From contig NZ_NIWU01000002.1 of assembly GCF_002236105.1 (NCBI RefSeq), positions 1,289,287-1,353,286 on the forward strand: a stretch of DNA of 64,000 bases, written 5' to 3'. The DNA comes from Pseudomonas umsongensis (lineage in GTDB: Bacteria; Pseudomonadota; Gammaproteobacteria; Pseudomonadales; Pseudomonadaceae). The notes under the pieces were generated by a model. That model did not search any database, was not told where the DNA came from, and worked only from the letters and a program-made list of their open reading frames with translations. This document shows positions 37,791-46,636 of this stretch, in pieces (position 1 is the first letter of the stretch; each line of letters begins with the position of its first letter). The position numbers and the translations under genes were made by a program.

Positions 37791-39029
37791 ATGAATGAAA
37801 CCTTCGGGATGGCGGGTGCCGCTGCTGCGCTGGGAATTGGCATGCTCATCGGCCTTGAGCGCGAACGGCACAAAGGGCAGGAGGAGAACCGTGCGTGTGC
37901 CGGTTTGCGCACCTATGCGATCACTGCATTGCTGGGTTATGTGGCGATGCAGCTCGGTGGCAACCTGCTGATAAGCATCGTCGCGATCATCCTCGGCGTG
38001 CTCTTCACCGTAGCGTACTGGCGCAGCGTTGGCGACGATCCCGGTGTGACCAGTGAAGTGGCCCTGCTCAGTGTCCTGATACTGGGTGGGCTGTGTGGTG
38101 CCTGGCCGACGCTGGCGATTGCCATTGGCGTGGCCATCGCGGGATTGTTGGCCTATCGACAGAAATTGCACTACTTCGCCCGCAGTCAATTGACCGATGC
38201 CGAGCTGGGTGACGGCCTGATCCTGCTGACCGCTGCGCTGGTCGTGCTGCCCTTGGCGCCGGATCGTTTTATCGGCCCCTATGCTGCGATCAATTTGCGC
38301 ACCATTTGCACACTGACCGTGTTGCTGATGGCAGTGGGGGCGATTGGGCATATTGCAGTGCGTACCCTGGGTATCCGCTACGGTTACCCCATCAGCGCCA
38401 TTGCCTCCGGGTTTGCCTCCAGCGCCGTGACGATCGCCGCCATGGGCCATCTCGTCGCCCGGCAGCCCGACGACATAAAGCTCCTGAGCGCGGCCGCGAT
38501 CCTGTCCAACATGGCCACCGTTACCCAGGTCGGCCTGATCCTGGGGGCGGTCGACACCGGTCTGCTGCGCCACATGTGGGGGCCCCTGATCGGCGGTGCT
38601 GTCGCGGCAGCGTTATATGGCTTGTGCCTGATGCTCCCCAAGCCGACGGCCGGCGCCAACCAGCCGATCAAGGTCGGAGGTGCGTTCAACCTCAAGCTGG
38701 CCCTGATCGTCACGTTGGCCATGACCGGTATCACCTTTGTTTCATCCATGATGCTTAGCCATTTTGGCCAGATGGGGGTCATGCTCACCGCCACGATCTC
38801 AGGTTTTGCCGATGCACATTCCTCGACGGCGTCGATTGCCACGTTGGCCAAGTCCGGCCGTTTACCGTTCGACGCTATCGTCGGGCCCCTGTTGATAGCG
38901 ATCAGCAGCAACTCAGTCAGCAAATGCGTGGTGGCGTGGGTCAGCGGCGGACGTCGTTTCGCCGCCTACGTGATTCCGGGCCAGGTGTTGCTGACACTGG
39001 CAATGTGGGCGGGGATGAGCCTGAACTGA
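37791..39029 (+). CDS. MgtC/SapB-DUF4010 membrane protein
   Basis: 412 residues with about 12 membrane helices. The N-terminal part (1-~140) is MgtC/SapB-like (AAALGIGMLIGLERERHKGQ, GLRTYAITALLGY); the rest is DUF4010 (GYPISAIASGFASSAVTIAA, ADAHSSTASIATLAKSG). Related fusions are widespread and functionally open; MgtC proteins affect magnesium stress and ATP synthase. AGGTGAC precedes the ATG. It follows the 69-residue gene closely and precedes a usp gene, within the ANR-box island. Confidence 0.85.
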   Translation: MNETFGMAGAAAALGIGMLIGLERERHKGQEENRACAGLRTYAITALLGYVAMQLGGNLLISIVAIILGVLFTVAYWRSVGDDPGVTSEVALLSVLILGGLCGAWPTLAIAIGVAIAGLLAYRQKLHYFARSQLTDAELGDGLILLTAALVVLPLAPDRFIGPYAAINLRTICTLTVLLMAVGAIGHIAVRTLGIRYGYPISAIASGFASSAVTIAAMGHLVARQPDDIKLLSAAAILSNMATVTQVGLILGAVDTGLLRHMWGPLIGGAVAAALYGLCLMLPKPTAGANQPIKVGGAFNLKLALIVTLAMTGITFVSSMMLSHFGQMGVMLTATISGFADAHSSTASIATLAKSGRLPFDAIVGPLLIAISSNSVSKCVVAWVSGGRRFAAYVIPGQVLLTLAMWAGMSLN

Positions 39030-39047
39030 CGGACATCGTGCGTATCA

Positions 39048-39061
39048 CTGACAAATATCAA
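39048..39061. promoter_or_regulatory. Weak ANR/FNR-type box before usp copy 2
   Basis: CTGACAAATATCAA has two changes from consensus, both in the first half-site. It lies 72 bases before the usp start. Confidence 0.5.
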
Positions 39062-39133
39062 GGGGGCGCAACAACAATCGATCAATCTGAGCATCTACTA
39101 CCGGATTGAAATGGCCGCGCGCCGAGGTGCCCC

Positions 39134-40057
39134 ATGTCGCAGACTCAACGTTTACTCCTGATCGCCCCTTCAACCATGAAGCATACCCCGGCGTTCGACC
39201 GGGCCGCGGCGTTGGCGCAGGCGATGCATTTGCCGTTGCACATCGTGGCGTTCGACTACTCACAGGCGTTGGCGGTAGCCGGGTTGTTTGCCCCGGAGCA
39301 ATTCAGCCTGGCCCGGGATGGCTATCTGCAAACTCATCGGCAATGGCTCGCGGATCAGGCCGGATTGATGAGCAAGCATGGCGTCGAGGTCACCAGCGAG
39401 GTGGTGTGGGTACAGGATCCTTATGCAGAGATCCTCAACTTTATCAACGAGATGCCACTGACGCTGATCATCAAGGACGCCCATGAAGAATCGGCGCTCA
39501 AGCGCGTGTTTTTCACGCCGCTGGATTGGCAACTGCTGCGTGATTGCCCGGTGCCGGTGCATCTGGTGACCACGCCGCTGAATCCGCGGCCGCGTCATGT
39601 GCTGGCCATCATCGATGTAATGCGCGATGAGGATCAGGACCGGGTGTTCAACGACCACATTATCGACGCAGCGGCGAAACTGGCCGCGATCTGCGATGCC
39701 GATCTTGACCTGCTGCATGTGTATGACTGGACGGTTGTATATGCCCAGGACATGGGCTTTGGCGCATTGCAACTGGCTAACGGGGTGTATGAAATGTTGG
39801 GAACGGCTCAGCAGGAGGCGTTTGCGGCCATCGCTGAACGCCACGGCGTGCCTGTGCAGCATCGTTTCTTCAGGGAAGGCGCGCCCGTGCCCAGTATCTG
39901 TGAGTTTGCCGCCGAACACCGCACCGATGTCATTGTCATGGGCACGGTGCAGCACAAGGGTTTGAGCAAGTTGCTGGGCACCACGGCCGAGCACCTGCTG
40001 CATCAGGCACCGTGCAGTGTATTGGCGATCAAGCCGCGACAAATGCTGCAATCCTGA
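39134..40057 (+). CDS. Tandem universal stress protein, island copy 2
   Basis: 307 residues with two Usp domains. Domain 1 ends FTPLDWQLLRDCPVPVHLV, domain 2 ends VIVMGTVQHKGLSKLLGTTAE. The second Gly of the G-2x-G nucleotide loop is replaced (GTVQ). GAGG lies seven bases before the ATG. It is closely related to the other island copies and probably arose by duplication. A strong terminator follows, so it ends its transcript. Confidence 0.92.
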   Translation: MSQTQRLLLIAPSTMKHTPAFDRAAALAQAMHLPLHIVAFDYSQALAVAGLFAPEQFSLARDGYLQTHRQWLADQAGLMSKHGVEVTSEVVWVQDPYAEILNFINEMPLTLIIKDAHEESALKRVFFTPLDWQLLRDCPVPVHLVTTPLNPRPRHVLAIIDVMRDEDQDRVFNDHIIDAAAKLAAICDADLDLLHVYDWTVVYAQDMGFGALQLANGVYEMLGTAQQEAFAAIAERHGVPVQHRFFREGAPVPSICEFAAEHRTDVIVMGTVQHKGLSKLLGTTAEHLLHQAPCSVLAIKPRQMLQS

Positions 40058-40067
40058 TGTGGGGAAC

Positions 40068-40113
40068 GCCCCGCGATGAGCCGTTGGCCGAGACATCGCG
40101 GGGCGACTTTTCT
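40068..40113. terminator. Intrinsic terminator between usp copy 2 and the GNAT gene
   Basis: An 11-base perfect stem (GCCCCGCGATG at 40068-40078 with its complement at 40094-40104) is followed by GACTTTTCT. It terminates the plus-strand usp; its T-tract overlaps the stop of the convergent GNAT gene. Confidence 0.8.
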
Positions 40114-40675
40114 ACAGGTGAAGACGATGGATGACCTGGCGGCTGTCGTCAGGATCACACTGTCTCTCGAAGCCAAGTGCCTTGGCCAGGTCGCGCATGG
40201 GCGCATTACTGGCGGCGTCCACGGAATACATCTGGCGAAAGCCGTTGCGGCGGGCGGCCTCGATCAAATGCGTCATCAGCAATGTGCCCAGGCCCAGGTG
40301 CGTCCACAGATCGGCGACCGTGACGGCGCATTCGCATTCATGTTCCCCGGTGGCCGCATAACGACTGATGCCAACCTCGATCAGTTGCCCGTTATCGTGG
40401 ACCAGGGCGATATAGGCCACGCGCTGTTTGTTGTCGGTGTCCATCAATTGGTTGAGCATCGTCGTGCCGGGCTCGTTGATCTGTGCGAGAAAACGCATGT
40501 GCCTGGATTCGGGAGACAGCCGCTTGATGAAGTCATATTCACGGTCGCGGTCCTGTTCCGTCAGTGGCCGGATCAACACGTGGCGGCCGTCCCTGAGTGC
40601 TTCAATCCAGTATTGGCCATCGACGGCGGCATAGGCGGCTGCAGCCCGATCATTGTGGTCTTTGACAGTGAGCAT
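40112..40675 (-). CDS. GNAT-family N-acetyltransferase
   Basis: 187 residues. The GNAT fold is seen from VLIRPLTEQDRDREYDFIKR to the acetyl-CoA loop (WTHLGLGTLLMTHLIEAARR) and MRDLAKALGFERQCD. This resembles the C-terminal acetyltransferase part of Pat-type protein acetylases but stands alone, with no CoA-ligase domain. GGAGG lies eight bases before the ATG. An ANR-type box lies 90 bases upstream. Protein lysine acetylation as its role is only a guess. Confidence 0.85.
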   Translation of the reverse strand: MLTVKDHNDRAAAAYAAVDGQYWIEALRDGRHVLIRPLTEQDRDREYDFIKRLSPESRHMRFLAQINEPGTTMLNQLMDTDNKQRVAYIALVHDNGQLIEVGISRYAATGEHECECAVTVADLWTHLGLGTLLMTHLIEAARRNGFRQMYSVDAASNAPMRDLAKALGFERQCDPDDSRQVIHRLHL

Positions 40676-40764
40676 GGGGTATTCCTCCAGTGCAGTTTCA
40701 AGGACGTGCGGGCGGCAAAAAATCCGCGCTCGAGTTCTTTTTACCCTGCTGTCCAGGTTGGAAT

Positions 40765-40778
40765 TTGATCTGGATCAG
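40765..40778. promoter_or_regulatory. ANR/FNR-type box (GNAT side)
   Basis: TTGATCTGGATCAG has a single change from consensus. It is the site nearer the minus-strand GNAT gene in a divergent gap that holds two boxes. Confidence 0.65.
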
Positions 40779-40810
40779 AGACAGGCGTCAGGCGCGTCAG
40801 TGCGTGCGGG

Positions 40811-40824
40811 TTGATTTACATCAA
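40811..40824. promoter_or_regulatory. Perfect ANR/FNR box before usp copy 3
   Basis: TTGATTTACATCAA matches the consensus at all ten specified bases. It is 75 bases before the usp start at 40899, a usual distance for a class II site at -41.5. Confidence 0.8.
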
Positions 40825-40898
40825 GCACGCGAGAGGGATCAGGGCGCAGTGTTGAAGCATGCCGGCGAGTGATGACCGGGATCGAATGGAGGTGTGTG

Positions 40899-41810
40899 AT
40901 GAGTCAATATCAACGGTTGCTGCTGATCGTCGATCAAAACCTGCAACGCTCTCCCGCCGAACAGCGTGCCGTCGCGCTGGCCAAGGCCGCCGGCGCAGTC
41001 CTGGATGTACGGGTGTTTGCCGAACCGGTGCCAGTGGTTCATTTGTGGGCCGAGAAAGTCGACGACACAGAGCATCAACGCTATATGCGTCGCTACCGCC
41101 GCTGGGAGGCCGAAGAGCTCGATCGGCTCAACGATATGGGGCTGGATGTGACAGTCAAAGCCGTCTTCACCACCCATCCGTTGCTGGACATACTGAAAAC
41201 GGTCGAGGATCTGAAGCCCGACCTGCTGATCAAGGATGTCAGCCTTGAACCGGTGCTCAAGCGAGTATTCATCACGCCACTCGATTGCCACCTGTTGCGT
41301 GAGTGCCCGGTCCCCGTGCACTTGGTCAACCATGTCCGCTACAGCTTGCCGCATCGAATCGTGGCAGCCGTGGACCCCTTCGATCCAGCGACTCAAATCA
41401 GCGGCTTGAATGACACCATCATCCAGACCGCCAATGCCCTGGCCTTGCAATGCGACGCGCCGTTACACCTGCTGTACGCCTATGACCTGTCACCCCTCTT
41501 CAACAGCGATGCGCCACTGGCCGGGGGAGGGTGGGGCGTGGACGTTATCGAGGAGCTGCGTCAGTCCTTGCACCAGGCGTTCGTGACATTGGCGGAGCGC
41601 TACGGCGTGCCGCCGGAACGACGCCATTTCGTCATGGGGTTGCCTGTGCCGGTGATCAGTGAGTTCGTCGAGGAGTATTTGGCTGACGTGGTGGTGATGG
41701 GCACTGTGCATCGGGTTGGGATCGACCGGCTGATCGGCAGCAATACCGAGCGGGCGCTGTACTCGGTGCCAGGGAGCATCCTGGCGGTCAGGCAGCGCGT
41801 CAGGGTATGA
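40899..41810 (+). CDS. Tandem universal stress protein, island copy 3
   Basis: 303 residues with two Usp domains. Domain 1 ends ITPLDCHLLRECPVPVHLV; domain 2 ends VVMGTVHRVGIDRLIGSNTE, again without the second loop Gly. The ATG at 40899 (MSQYQRLLL) has GGAGG six bases upstream; the reading from 40869 adds a leader without support. Its last 11 bases overlap the end of the convergent alcohol dehydrogenase gene. Confidence 0.92.
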   Translation: MSQYQRLLLIVDQNLQRSPAEQRAVALAKAAGAVLDVRVFAEPVPVVHLWAEKVDDTEHQRYMRRYRRWEAEELDRLNDMGLDVTVKAVFTTHPLLDILKTVEDLKPDLLIKDVSLEPVLKRVFITPLDCHLLRECPVPVHLVNHVRYSLPHRIVAAVDPFDPATQISGLNDTIIQTANALALQCDAPLHLLYAYDLSPLFNSDAPLAGGGWGVDVIEELRQSLHQAFVTLAERYGVPPERRHFVMGLPVPVISEFVEEYLADVVVMGTVHRVGIDRLIGSNTERALYSVPGSILAVRQRVRV

Positions 41811-42783
41811 GTACGATTGCGCCGTTGAACTGCCCGCTCCGCAACCGTTCCAGCGCTTGATTGGCATCGTCCAGGGCAAAACAGGTGACGTCAGAGTGAA
41901 CGGGCGTGTGCTGCAGTGCTTCGAAAAACGCTGTGCCATCCTCACGGGTCAGGTTGGCGACCGATCGAACGCTGCGCTCGCCCCACAACAGCCGATAGGG
42001 AAAGGCGGGAATGTCACTCATATGGATGCCGGCGCAAATCACGCAGCCTCCCTTGACGGTGACCGCCAGTGCCAGTGGCACCAAGGCACCGACCGGGGCG
42101 AAAATCAGGCTGGCATCGAGCAGATGCGGCGGAGGTTGATCCGAGGGCCCGGCCCATTCGGCACCCAGCGACCGGGCATAAGCCTGGCCTTCGCTGTCGT
42201 CTGGACGGGTGAAGGCATACACCTTCTGTTTACGTCCACGGGCGATCTGAATGGCCAGGTGTGCTGCCGCGCCAAAACCATAGAGGCCCAGATGGTGGGC
42301 GCCTCGGGCCATTTGCAGGGCCCGAAAGCCAATCAGTCCGGCGCACAGCAGCGGTGCGGCCTGGGTGTCGGAAAGTGACTCAGGGATCGGGAAGCAAAAA
42401 CGTGCGTCGGCTACGGTGTACTCGGCATACCCTCCGTCCAGATGGCAGCCGGTGAACCGGGCCTTATCGCAGAGGTTTTCTCGTCCCGAACGGCAGAACA
42501 CGCAGTGCCCGCAGGTCCAGCCCAGCCAGGGCACGCCTACCCGCCGGCCGATCCACTCGGCAGCGACGTCGGCACCGACGGCCGTGACTTCGCCGACAAT
42601 TTCATGCCCCGGCACGCGTGGCAGCCGCGCTTGGGGCAATTCGCCATCCACCAGGTGCAGATCGGTGCGGCACACGCCGCACGCCAGGACCTTGATCAGC
42701 AGCTGCTGTGAGTCGGGCGTGGGAATGGGGCGCTCTTGCAATTGCAGTGACTGGCCGGGGCGATGCAGGACCATGGCACGCAT
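41800..42783 (-). CDS. Zinc-dependent alcohol dehydrogenase (MDR family)
   Basis: 327 residues. Catalytic zinc ligands are in GVCRTDLH (C38) and GHE (H60, E61); the structural zinc site is C91, C94, C97 and C105. A Rossmann NAD(P) loop follows (GLYGFGAAAHLAIQIA). It reduces aldehydes or oxidises primary alcohols; in an oxygen-limited cell it would help re-oxidise NADH. The ATG at 42783 has TGGAG seven bases upstream. It starts 23 bases after the FNR-like gene on the same strand, so the two form an operon. Confidence 0.92.
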   Translation of the reverse strand: MRAMVLHRPGQSLQLQERPIPTPDSQQLLIKVLACGVCRTDLHLVDGELPQARLPRVPGHEIVGEVTAVGADVAAEWIGRRVGVPWLGWTCGHCVFCRSGRENLCDKARFTGCHLDGGYAEYTVADARFCFPIPESLSDTQAAPLLCAGLIGFRALQMARGAHHLGLYGFGAAAHLAIQIARGRKQKVYAFTRPDDSEGQAYARSLGAEWAGPSDQPPPHLLDASLIFAPVGALVPLALAVTVKGGCVICAGIHMSDIPAFPYRLLWGERSVRSVANLTREDGTAFFEALQHTPVHSDVTCFALDDANQALERLRSGQFNGAIVLIP

Positions 42784-42806
42784 GAACACACTCCAGGCGG
42801 CAGGTT

Positions 42807-43550
42807 TCAACTCAGGTGACGATGACAGCCCACTATCAGTTGCTTGAGTCCATCCATGTCCTGAATGTTGACGTCGCGGCCGGTTATTTCCACCAAACCT
42901 TGGTCACGCAGGTGAGCGATGCCCCGACAGACGGTTTCAAGGCGCAGGCCCAGATAAGAACCGATTTCCTCCCGGCGCATTTTCAGCACGAAATTGCGCG
43001 ACGAATAACCACGGGAGTTCAAGCGTTGCGACATATTCAGCAAAAAAGCGGCCAACCGTTCATCCGAGTTCATGTTGCCCAGCATCATCATCATGTCGTG
43101 ATCACGCACGATTTCCCGGCTGAGGATTTTGTTCAGGTTGTGCTGCAATGAAGGCAACTCTCGGGCAAGTTTTTCCAGGTGGGCAAAATGGATGGGGCAG
43201 ACCTCGCTGTCCTCCAGGGCAACCGCATCGCAGGTATGCTGTTCTGTGCTGATGGCGTCCAGGCCGAGCATTTCACCTGGAATCTGAAACCCGGTGACCT
43301 GCTCGCGACCGTCGATTGAAAGCACGCTGGTCTTGAATGAACCCAATCGCACGGCATACAGCGAACGCAATGGATCGCCTGCGCGGTAGAGTGCCGAGCC
43401 CTTTTTGACCTTGAGCCGTTGAATGATCAGCGTGTCCAGGCGCTCGATTTCCGCACCGGTCAAGCCTAACGGCAGGCACAGCTCCAATACGCTGCAACTG
43501 GAGCACGCCGTTTTGAGATGTTGATCGCGATACGATCGAGTTTCAGTCAC
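42807..43550 (-). CDS. FNR/ANR paralog with iron-sulfur cysteines
   Basis: 247 residues. C16, C19 and C25 (C-x2-C-x5-C) plus C118 in DSEVCPIHF match the four [4Fe-4S] ligands of FNR, so it should sense oxygen. The sensory roll is followed by a long dimer helix and a winged helix-turn-helix, MRREEIGSYLGLRLETVCRG. The recognition helix reads E205-T-V-C208-R209; FNR and ANR have Ser where C208 stands, next to the Glu and Arg that read TTGAT. The start is GTG at 43550 with GAGGG seven bases upstream. It leads into the alcohol dehydrogenase gene. P. putida is known to have several FNR paralogs of differing oxygen sensitivity; this may be one such, separate from the main anr gene. Confidence 0.93.
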   Translation of the reverse strand: MTETRSYRDQHLKTACSSCSVLELCLPLGLTGAEIERLDTLIIQRLKVKKGSALYRAGDPLRSLYAVRLGSFKTSVLSIDGREQVTGFQIPGEMLGLDAISTEQHTCDAVALEDSEVCPIHFAHLEKLARELPSLQHNLNKILSREIVRDHDMMMMLGNMNSDERLAAFLLNMSQRLNSRGYSSRNFVLKMRREEIGSYLGLRLETVCRGIAHLRDQGLVEITGRDVNIQDMDGLKQLIVGCHRHLS

Positions 43551-43691
43551 ATGGAAGCCCTCGATATCAGCCTATTGAGCATAGTGTCTATTGCCGCTGG
43601 GCGTTGAGAATAGACGCCTGGAACTGAGTGATCAGACGAATGGACCCTGATCCGGCTTTGTTACAGATAAGAATCAGAGCGGCGTTGAAAC

Positions 43692-43705
43692 TTGAGGTAA
43701 ATCAA
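43692..43705. promoter_or_regulatory. ANR/FNR-type box before the phosphoketolase gene
   Basis: TTGAGGTAAATCAA has one change from consensus and is identical to the box before ftsH. A -10-like CAGAAT (43727-43732) stands at the distance expected for a class II promoter, giving a start near 43740. Confidence 0.7.
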
Positions 43706-43774
43706 GTCTGAACGCTTGCAGACCCACAGAATCAACCTATTGATCGGTGTACGGGATACGACTGGAGAATTGCG

Positions 43775-46150
43775 ATGAGCGACTGTCTGAGTACCGAGCA
43801 ACTGGAAGGGCTGGATGCCTATTGGCGGGCGTCCAATTACCTGGCGGTCGGGCAGATTTATCTCAAGGACAACCCGTTGCTGAAGGAGCCGCTGGCCCTG
43901 GCGCACATCAAGCCACGGTTACTGGGCCATTGGGGCACGACGCCGGGATTGAACCTGATCTACACGCACCTCAACCGGTTGATCAACCAGCACGACCTGA
44001 ACATCTTGTTCATCGCCGGTCCTGGCCATGGCGGGCCGGCGGTGGTGGCGCAGACTTATCTGGAAGGCACTTTTACCGAGTGCTATCCCTCGGTGGAGCG
44101 CAACAGTAATGGCCTGGTCCGTCTGTTTCGGCAGTTTTCCTGGCCGTATGGCATTTCCAGCCATGTGTCGGCGCAAATCCCAGGGTCGATTCATGAGGGC
44201 GGCGAACTGGGATATAGCCTGGCCCATGCCTACGGTGCGGCGTTCGATAACCCCGACTTGATCGTCGCTTGCGTGATCGGTGATGGCGAGGCCGAAACGG
44301 GGACGCTGGCGGCCAGTTGGCACTCCAACAAGTTCCTCAACCCCGCGCGTGACGGCGCGGTGCTGCCAATCCTGCATCTGAACGGCTACAAAATCGCCAA
44401 CCCCACGGTGCTCTCCAGAATCAGCGAGGACGAGCTGTCGGCGCTGATGTATGGCTATGGCTACGATCCCTATTTTGTCGAAGGCGATGACCCCATGGCG
44501 GTGCATCAGGCGCTGGCCAGGACACTGGACACGATCACGCTCAAGATTGCCGAGATTCAGCGCGTTGCGCGCCAGCATCCGCAGAATGAGCCATCGGAGC
44601 GCCAACTCTGGCCGATGCTGGTACTGCGCACGCCCAAGGGCTGGACCGGGCCGAAGTTTGTCGACGGTCATCGGGTCGAGGGGACTTGGCGGGCACATCA
44701 GGTCCCTCTGGCCGATTTCCGCCAGGCGCTGCACCTGCGCCAGCTGGAGGAATGGCTCAACAGTTACCGGCCTGATGAATTGTTCGATGCCAACGGCACC
44801 TTGCTCCCCGAGCTGGCCGCCCTGGCGCCCACCGGACAGCGGCGCATGAGCGCCAATCCCCATGCCAATGGCGGCCTCTTGTTGCGCCCCTTGAACCTGC
44901 CGCGTTTTACCGACTATGCGGTTAAGTGCAACGCCCCCGGCACCCTGCGGGCCGAAGCGACACGGGTCATGGGCACCTACCTGCGCGACGTCATGAAAAA
45001 CAACCTGGGCGCCAGCAACTTTCGGTTGTTTGGCCCGGATGAAACCGCCTCGAACCGACTCGATGCGGTCTATGACGTCAGCGCCAAGGCGTGGATGGAC
45101 CCGCTGGAGCTTGAGGACCTCAATCTGGCGGCCGATGGTCGTGTGATGGAAATTCTCAGTGAACAAGTGTGCGAGGGTTGGCTCGAAGGGTATCTGCTGA
45201 CGGGACGCCATGGATTGCTGTCCTGTTACGAGGCCTTTATCCACATCGTCGATTCGATGGTCAACCAGCATGCCAAATGGTTGAAAACCGCCGCCGAGGT
45301 GCCATGGCGCAAACCGATCGCCTCGCTGAATTTGCTGCTGACCTCCCATGTCTGGCGCCAGGACCATAATGGGTTCTCCCACCAGGACCCGGGCTTCATC
45401 GATCTGGTGGCGAACAAAAAGTCGGACGTGGTGCGCATCTATCTGCCGCCCGACGCCAATTGCCTGCTCTCGGTGACTGACCACTGTCTCAAAAGCCGCG
45501 ACTACATCAACGTCATCGTCGCCGGTAAACAACCGGAATGGCAGTGGCTGGAAATCGACGCTGCCCTGCGCCATTGCCAGGCGGGTATCGGCCGATGGGG
45601 CTGGGCCTGCCACGAGGACGACGACCCGGACGTCGTCATGGCCTGCGCCGGCGATGTGCCAACCCTGGAAACCCTGGCCGCCGTGACCTTGTTGCGTGAG
45701 TACGTACCGGATTTGCGGGTGAGGGTGATCAATGTCGTCGACTTGATGGTGCTTCAGCCTTCCTTCCAGCATCCCCATGGTTTACCGGACACGGCATTCA
45801 ACGAACTGTTTACCGTCGACAAACCGGTCATCTTCGCCTTCCATGGCTATCCCGCGCTGATTCACCGGTTGATTTACAAGCGCACCAATCATGAGAGTTT
45901 TCATGTGCGGGGCTTCATTGAGGAGGGCGCGACCACGACGCCGTTCGACATGGCAGTGCTCAACAACCTGGATCGTTTTCGGCTGGCGCTGGACGTCATC
46001 GAGCGGGTGCCCCGGTTGCACGATCAGTTGCGAGACGCGCGCTCACGCTATTGGTCGATCCTGGAAAAACACAAGCTCTACCTCATTGAGCATGGACAGG
46101 ACATGCCCGAAATCCTCAACTGGCAATGGACACCGAGAGTAACCAACTGA
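43775..46150 (+). CDS. xfp: Phosphoketolase (xylulose-5-P / fructose-6-P)
   Basis: 791 residues, full length. It cleaves sugar phosphates with phosphate to acetyl phosphate and an aldose phosphate, using thiamine diphosphate. Family landmarks: [60 protein letters not shown], the TPP site GDGEAETG, and [21 protein letters not shown] lies seven bases before the ATG. Divergent from the FNR-like gene and preceded by an ANR-type box, it would give acetyl phosphate (hence ATP through acetate kinase) when respiration is limited. ackA/pta are not in the window. Confidence 0.96.
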   Translation: MSDCLSTEQLEGLDAYWRASNYLAVGQIYLKDNPLLKEPLALAHIKPRLLGHWGTTPGLNLIYTHLNRLINQHDLNILFIAGPGHGGPAVVAQTYLEGTFTECYPSVERNSNGLVRLFRQFSWPYGISSHVSAQIPGSIHEGGELGYSLAHAYGAAFDNPDLIVACVIGDGEAETGTLAASWHSNKFLNPARDGAVLPILHLNGYKIANPTVLSRISEDELSALMYGYGYDPYFVEGDDPMAVHQALARTLDTITLKIAEIQRVARQHPQNEPSERQLWPMLVLRTPKGWTGPKFVDGHRVEGTWRAHQVPLADFRQALHLRQLEEWLNSYRPDELFDANGTLLPELAALAPTGQRRMSANPHANGGLLLRPLNLPRFTDYAVKCNAPGTLRAEATRVMGTYLRDVMKNNLGASNFRLFGPDETASNRLDAVYDVSAKAWMDPLELEDLNLAADGRVMEILSEQVCEGWLEGYLLTGRHGLLSCYEAFIHIVDSMVNQHAKWLKTAAEVPWRKPIASLNLLLTSHVWRQDHNGFSHQDPGFIDLVANKKSDVVRIYLPPDANCLLSVTDHCLKSRDYINVIVAGKQPEWQWLEIDAALRHCQAGIGRWGWACHEDDDPDVVMACAGDVPTLETLAAVTLLREYVPDLRVRVINVVDLMVLQPSFQHPHGLPDTAFNELFTVDKPVIFAFHGYPALIHRLIYKRTNHESFHVRGFIEEGATTTPFDMAVLNNLDRFRLALDVIERVPRLHDQLRDARSRYWSILEKHKLYLIEHGQDMPEILNWQWTPRVTN

Positions 46151-46172
46151 CTGGAGGTCGGCGACAAAACCA

Positions 46173-46610
46173 TTACTTGCGCTTCCAGTACTTCTGCATT
46201 TCAAGAAACAGAAAGGATGCGGTCCACGTGATCAGCACCAACCCGGTCAGGGCCTGCAAGCCGGTCAAATACTTGAGGTTGCCCACCGGTGAAATATCGC
46301 CGAAGCCGATCGTCGTGTAGGTCGTGAAGGAAAAGTAGACGCAGTCCATCAGCGTACCGTCGAAGTTGCCCGTCAGGCCGCCCCATTGGCCGCCCCATCG
46401 GCCGGAGTGCACCATCAGGTAATAAACCAGCGCGAAGCACCAGACCTCTATCGCATGGGCCAGCAGGGCACCAAATACCCCGACGACAATTCTGAAGCGG
46501 CTCCACAACTTGAGCCGAGGCAGCCAATCGTTCAAGCGCAACAGACATTCGTAATGGATCACTACAACGATGATGACCACCAGCGTATTGATCAGCGTGA
46601 CTGCCAGCAT
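46173..46610 (-). CDS. Two-helix potassium channel
   Basis: 145 residues. Membrane segments at ~3-20, ~42-66 and ~113-137 frame a pore loop with the selectivity filter TTIGFGD (99-105), typical of bacterial Ion_trans_2 channels. There is no RCK or nucleotide domain, so gating is not evident. GGAG lies seven bases before the ATG. It starts 26 bases after ftsH on the same strand, so it shares its transcript and its ANR-type box. It is convergent with the phosphoketolase gene. Confidence 0.88.
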   Translation of the reverse strand: MLAVTLINTLVVIIVVVIHYECLLRLNDWLPRLKLWSRFRIVVGVFGALLAHAIEVWCFALVYYLMVHSGRWGGQWGGLTGNFDGTLMDCVYFSFTTYTTIGFGDISPVGNLKYLTGLQALTGLVLITWTASFLFLEMQKYWKRK

Positions 46611-46636
46611 GGCAAGACTCCATTTTTACGGGGTAT

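Noticed and set aside
43919..45778. Long open frame (619 codons) on the minus strand
   Set aside because: It is the antisense shadow of the phosphoketolase gene and matches no family.
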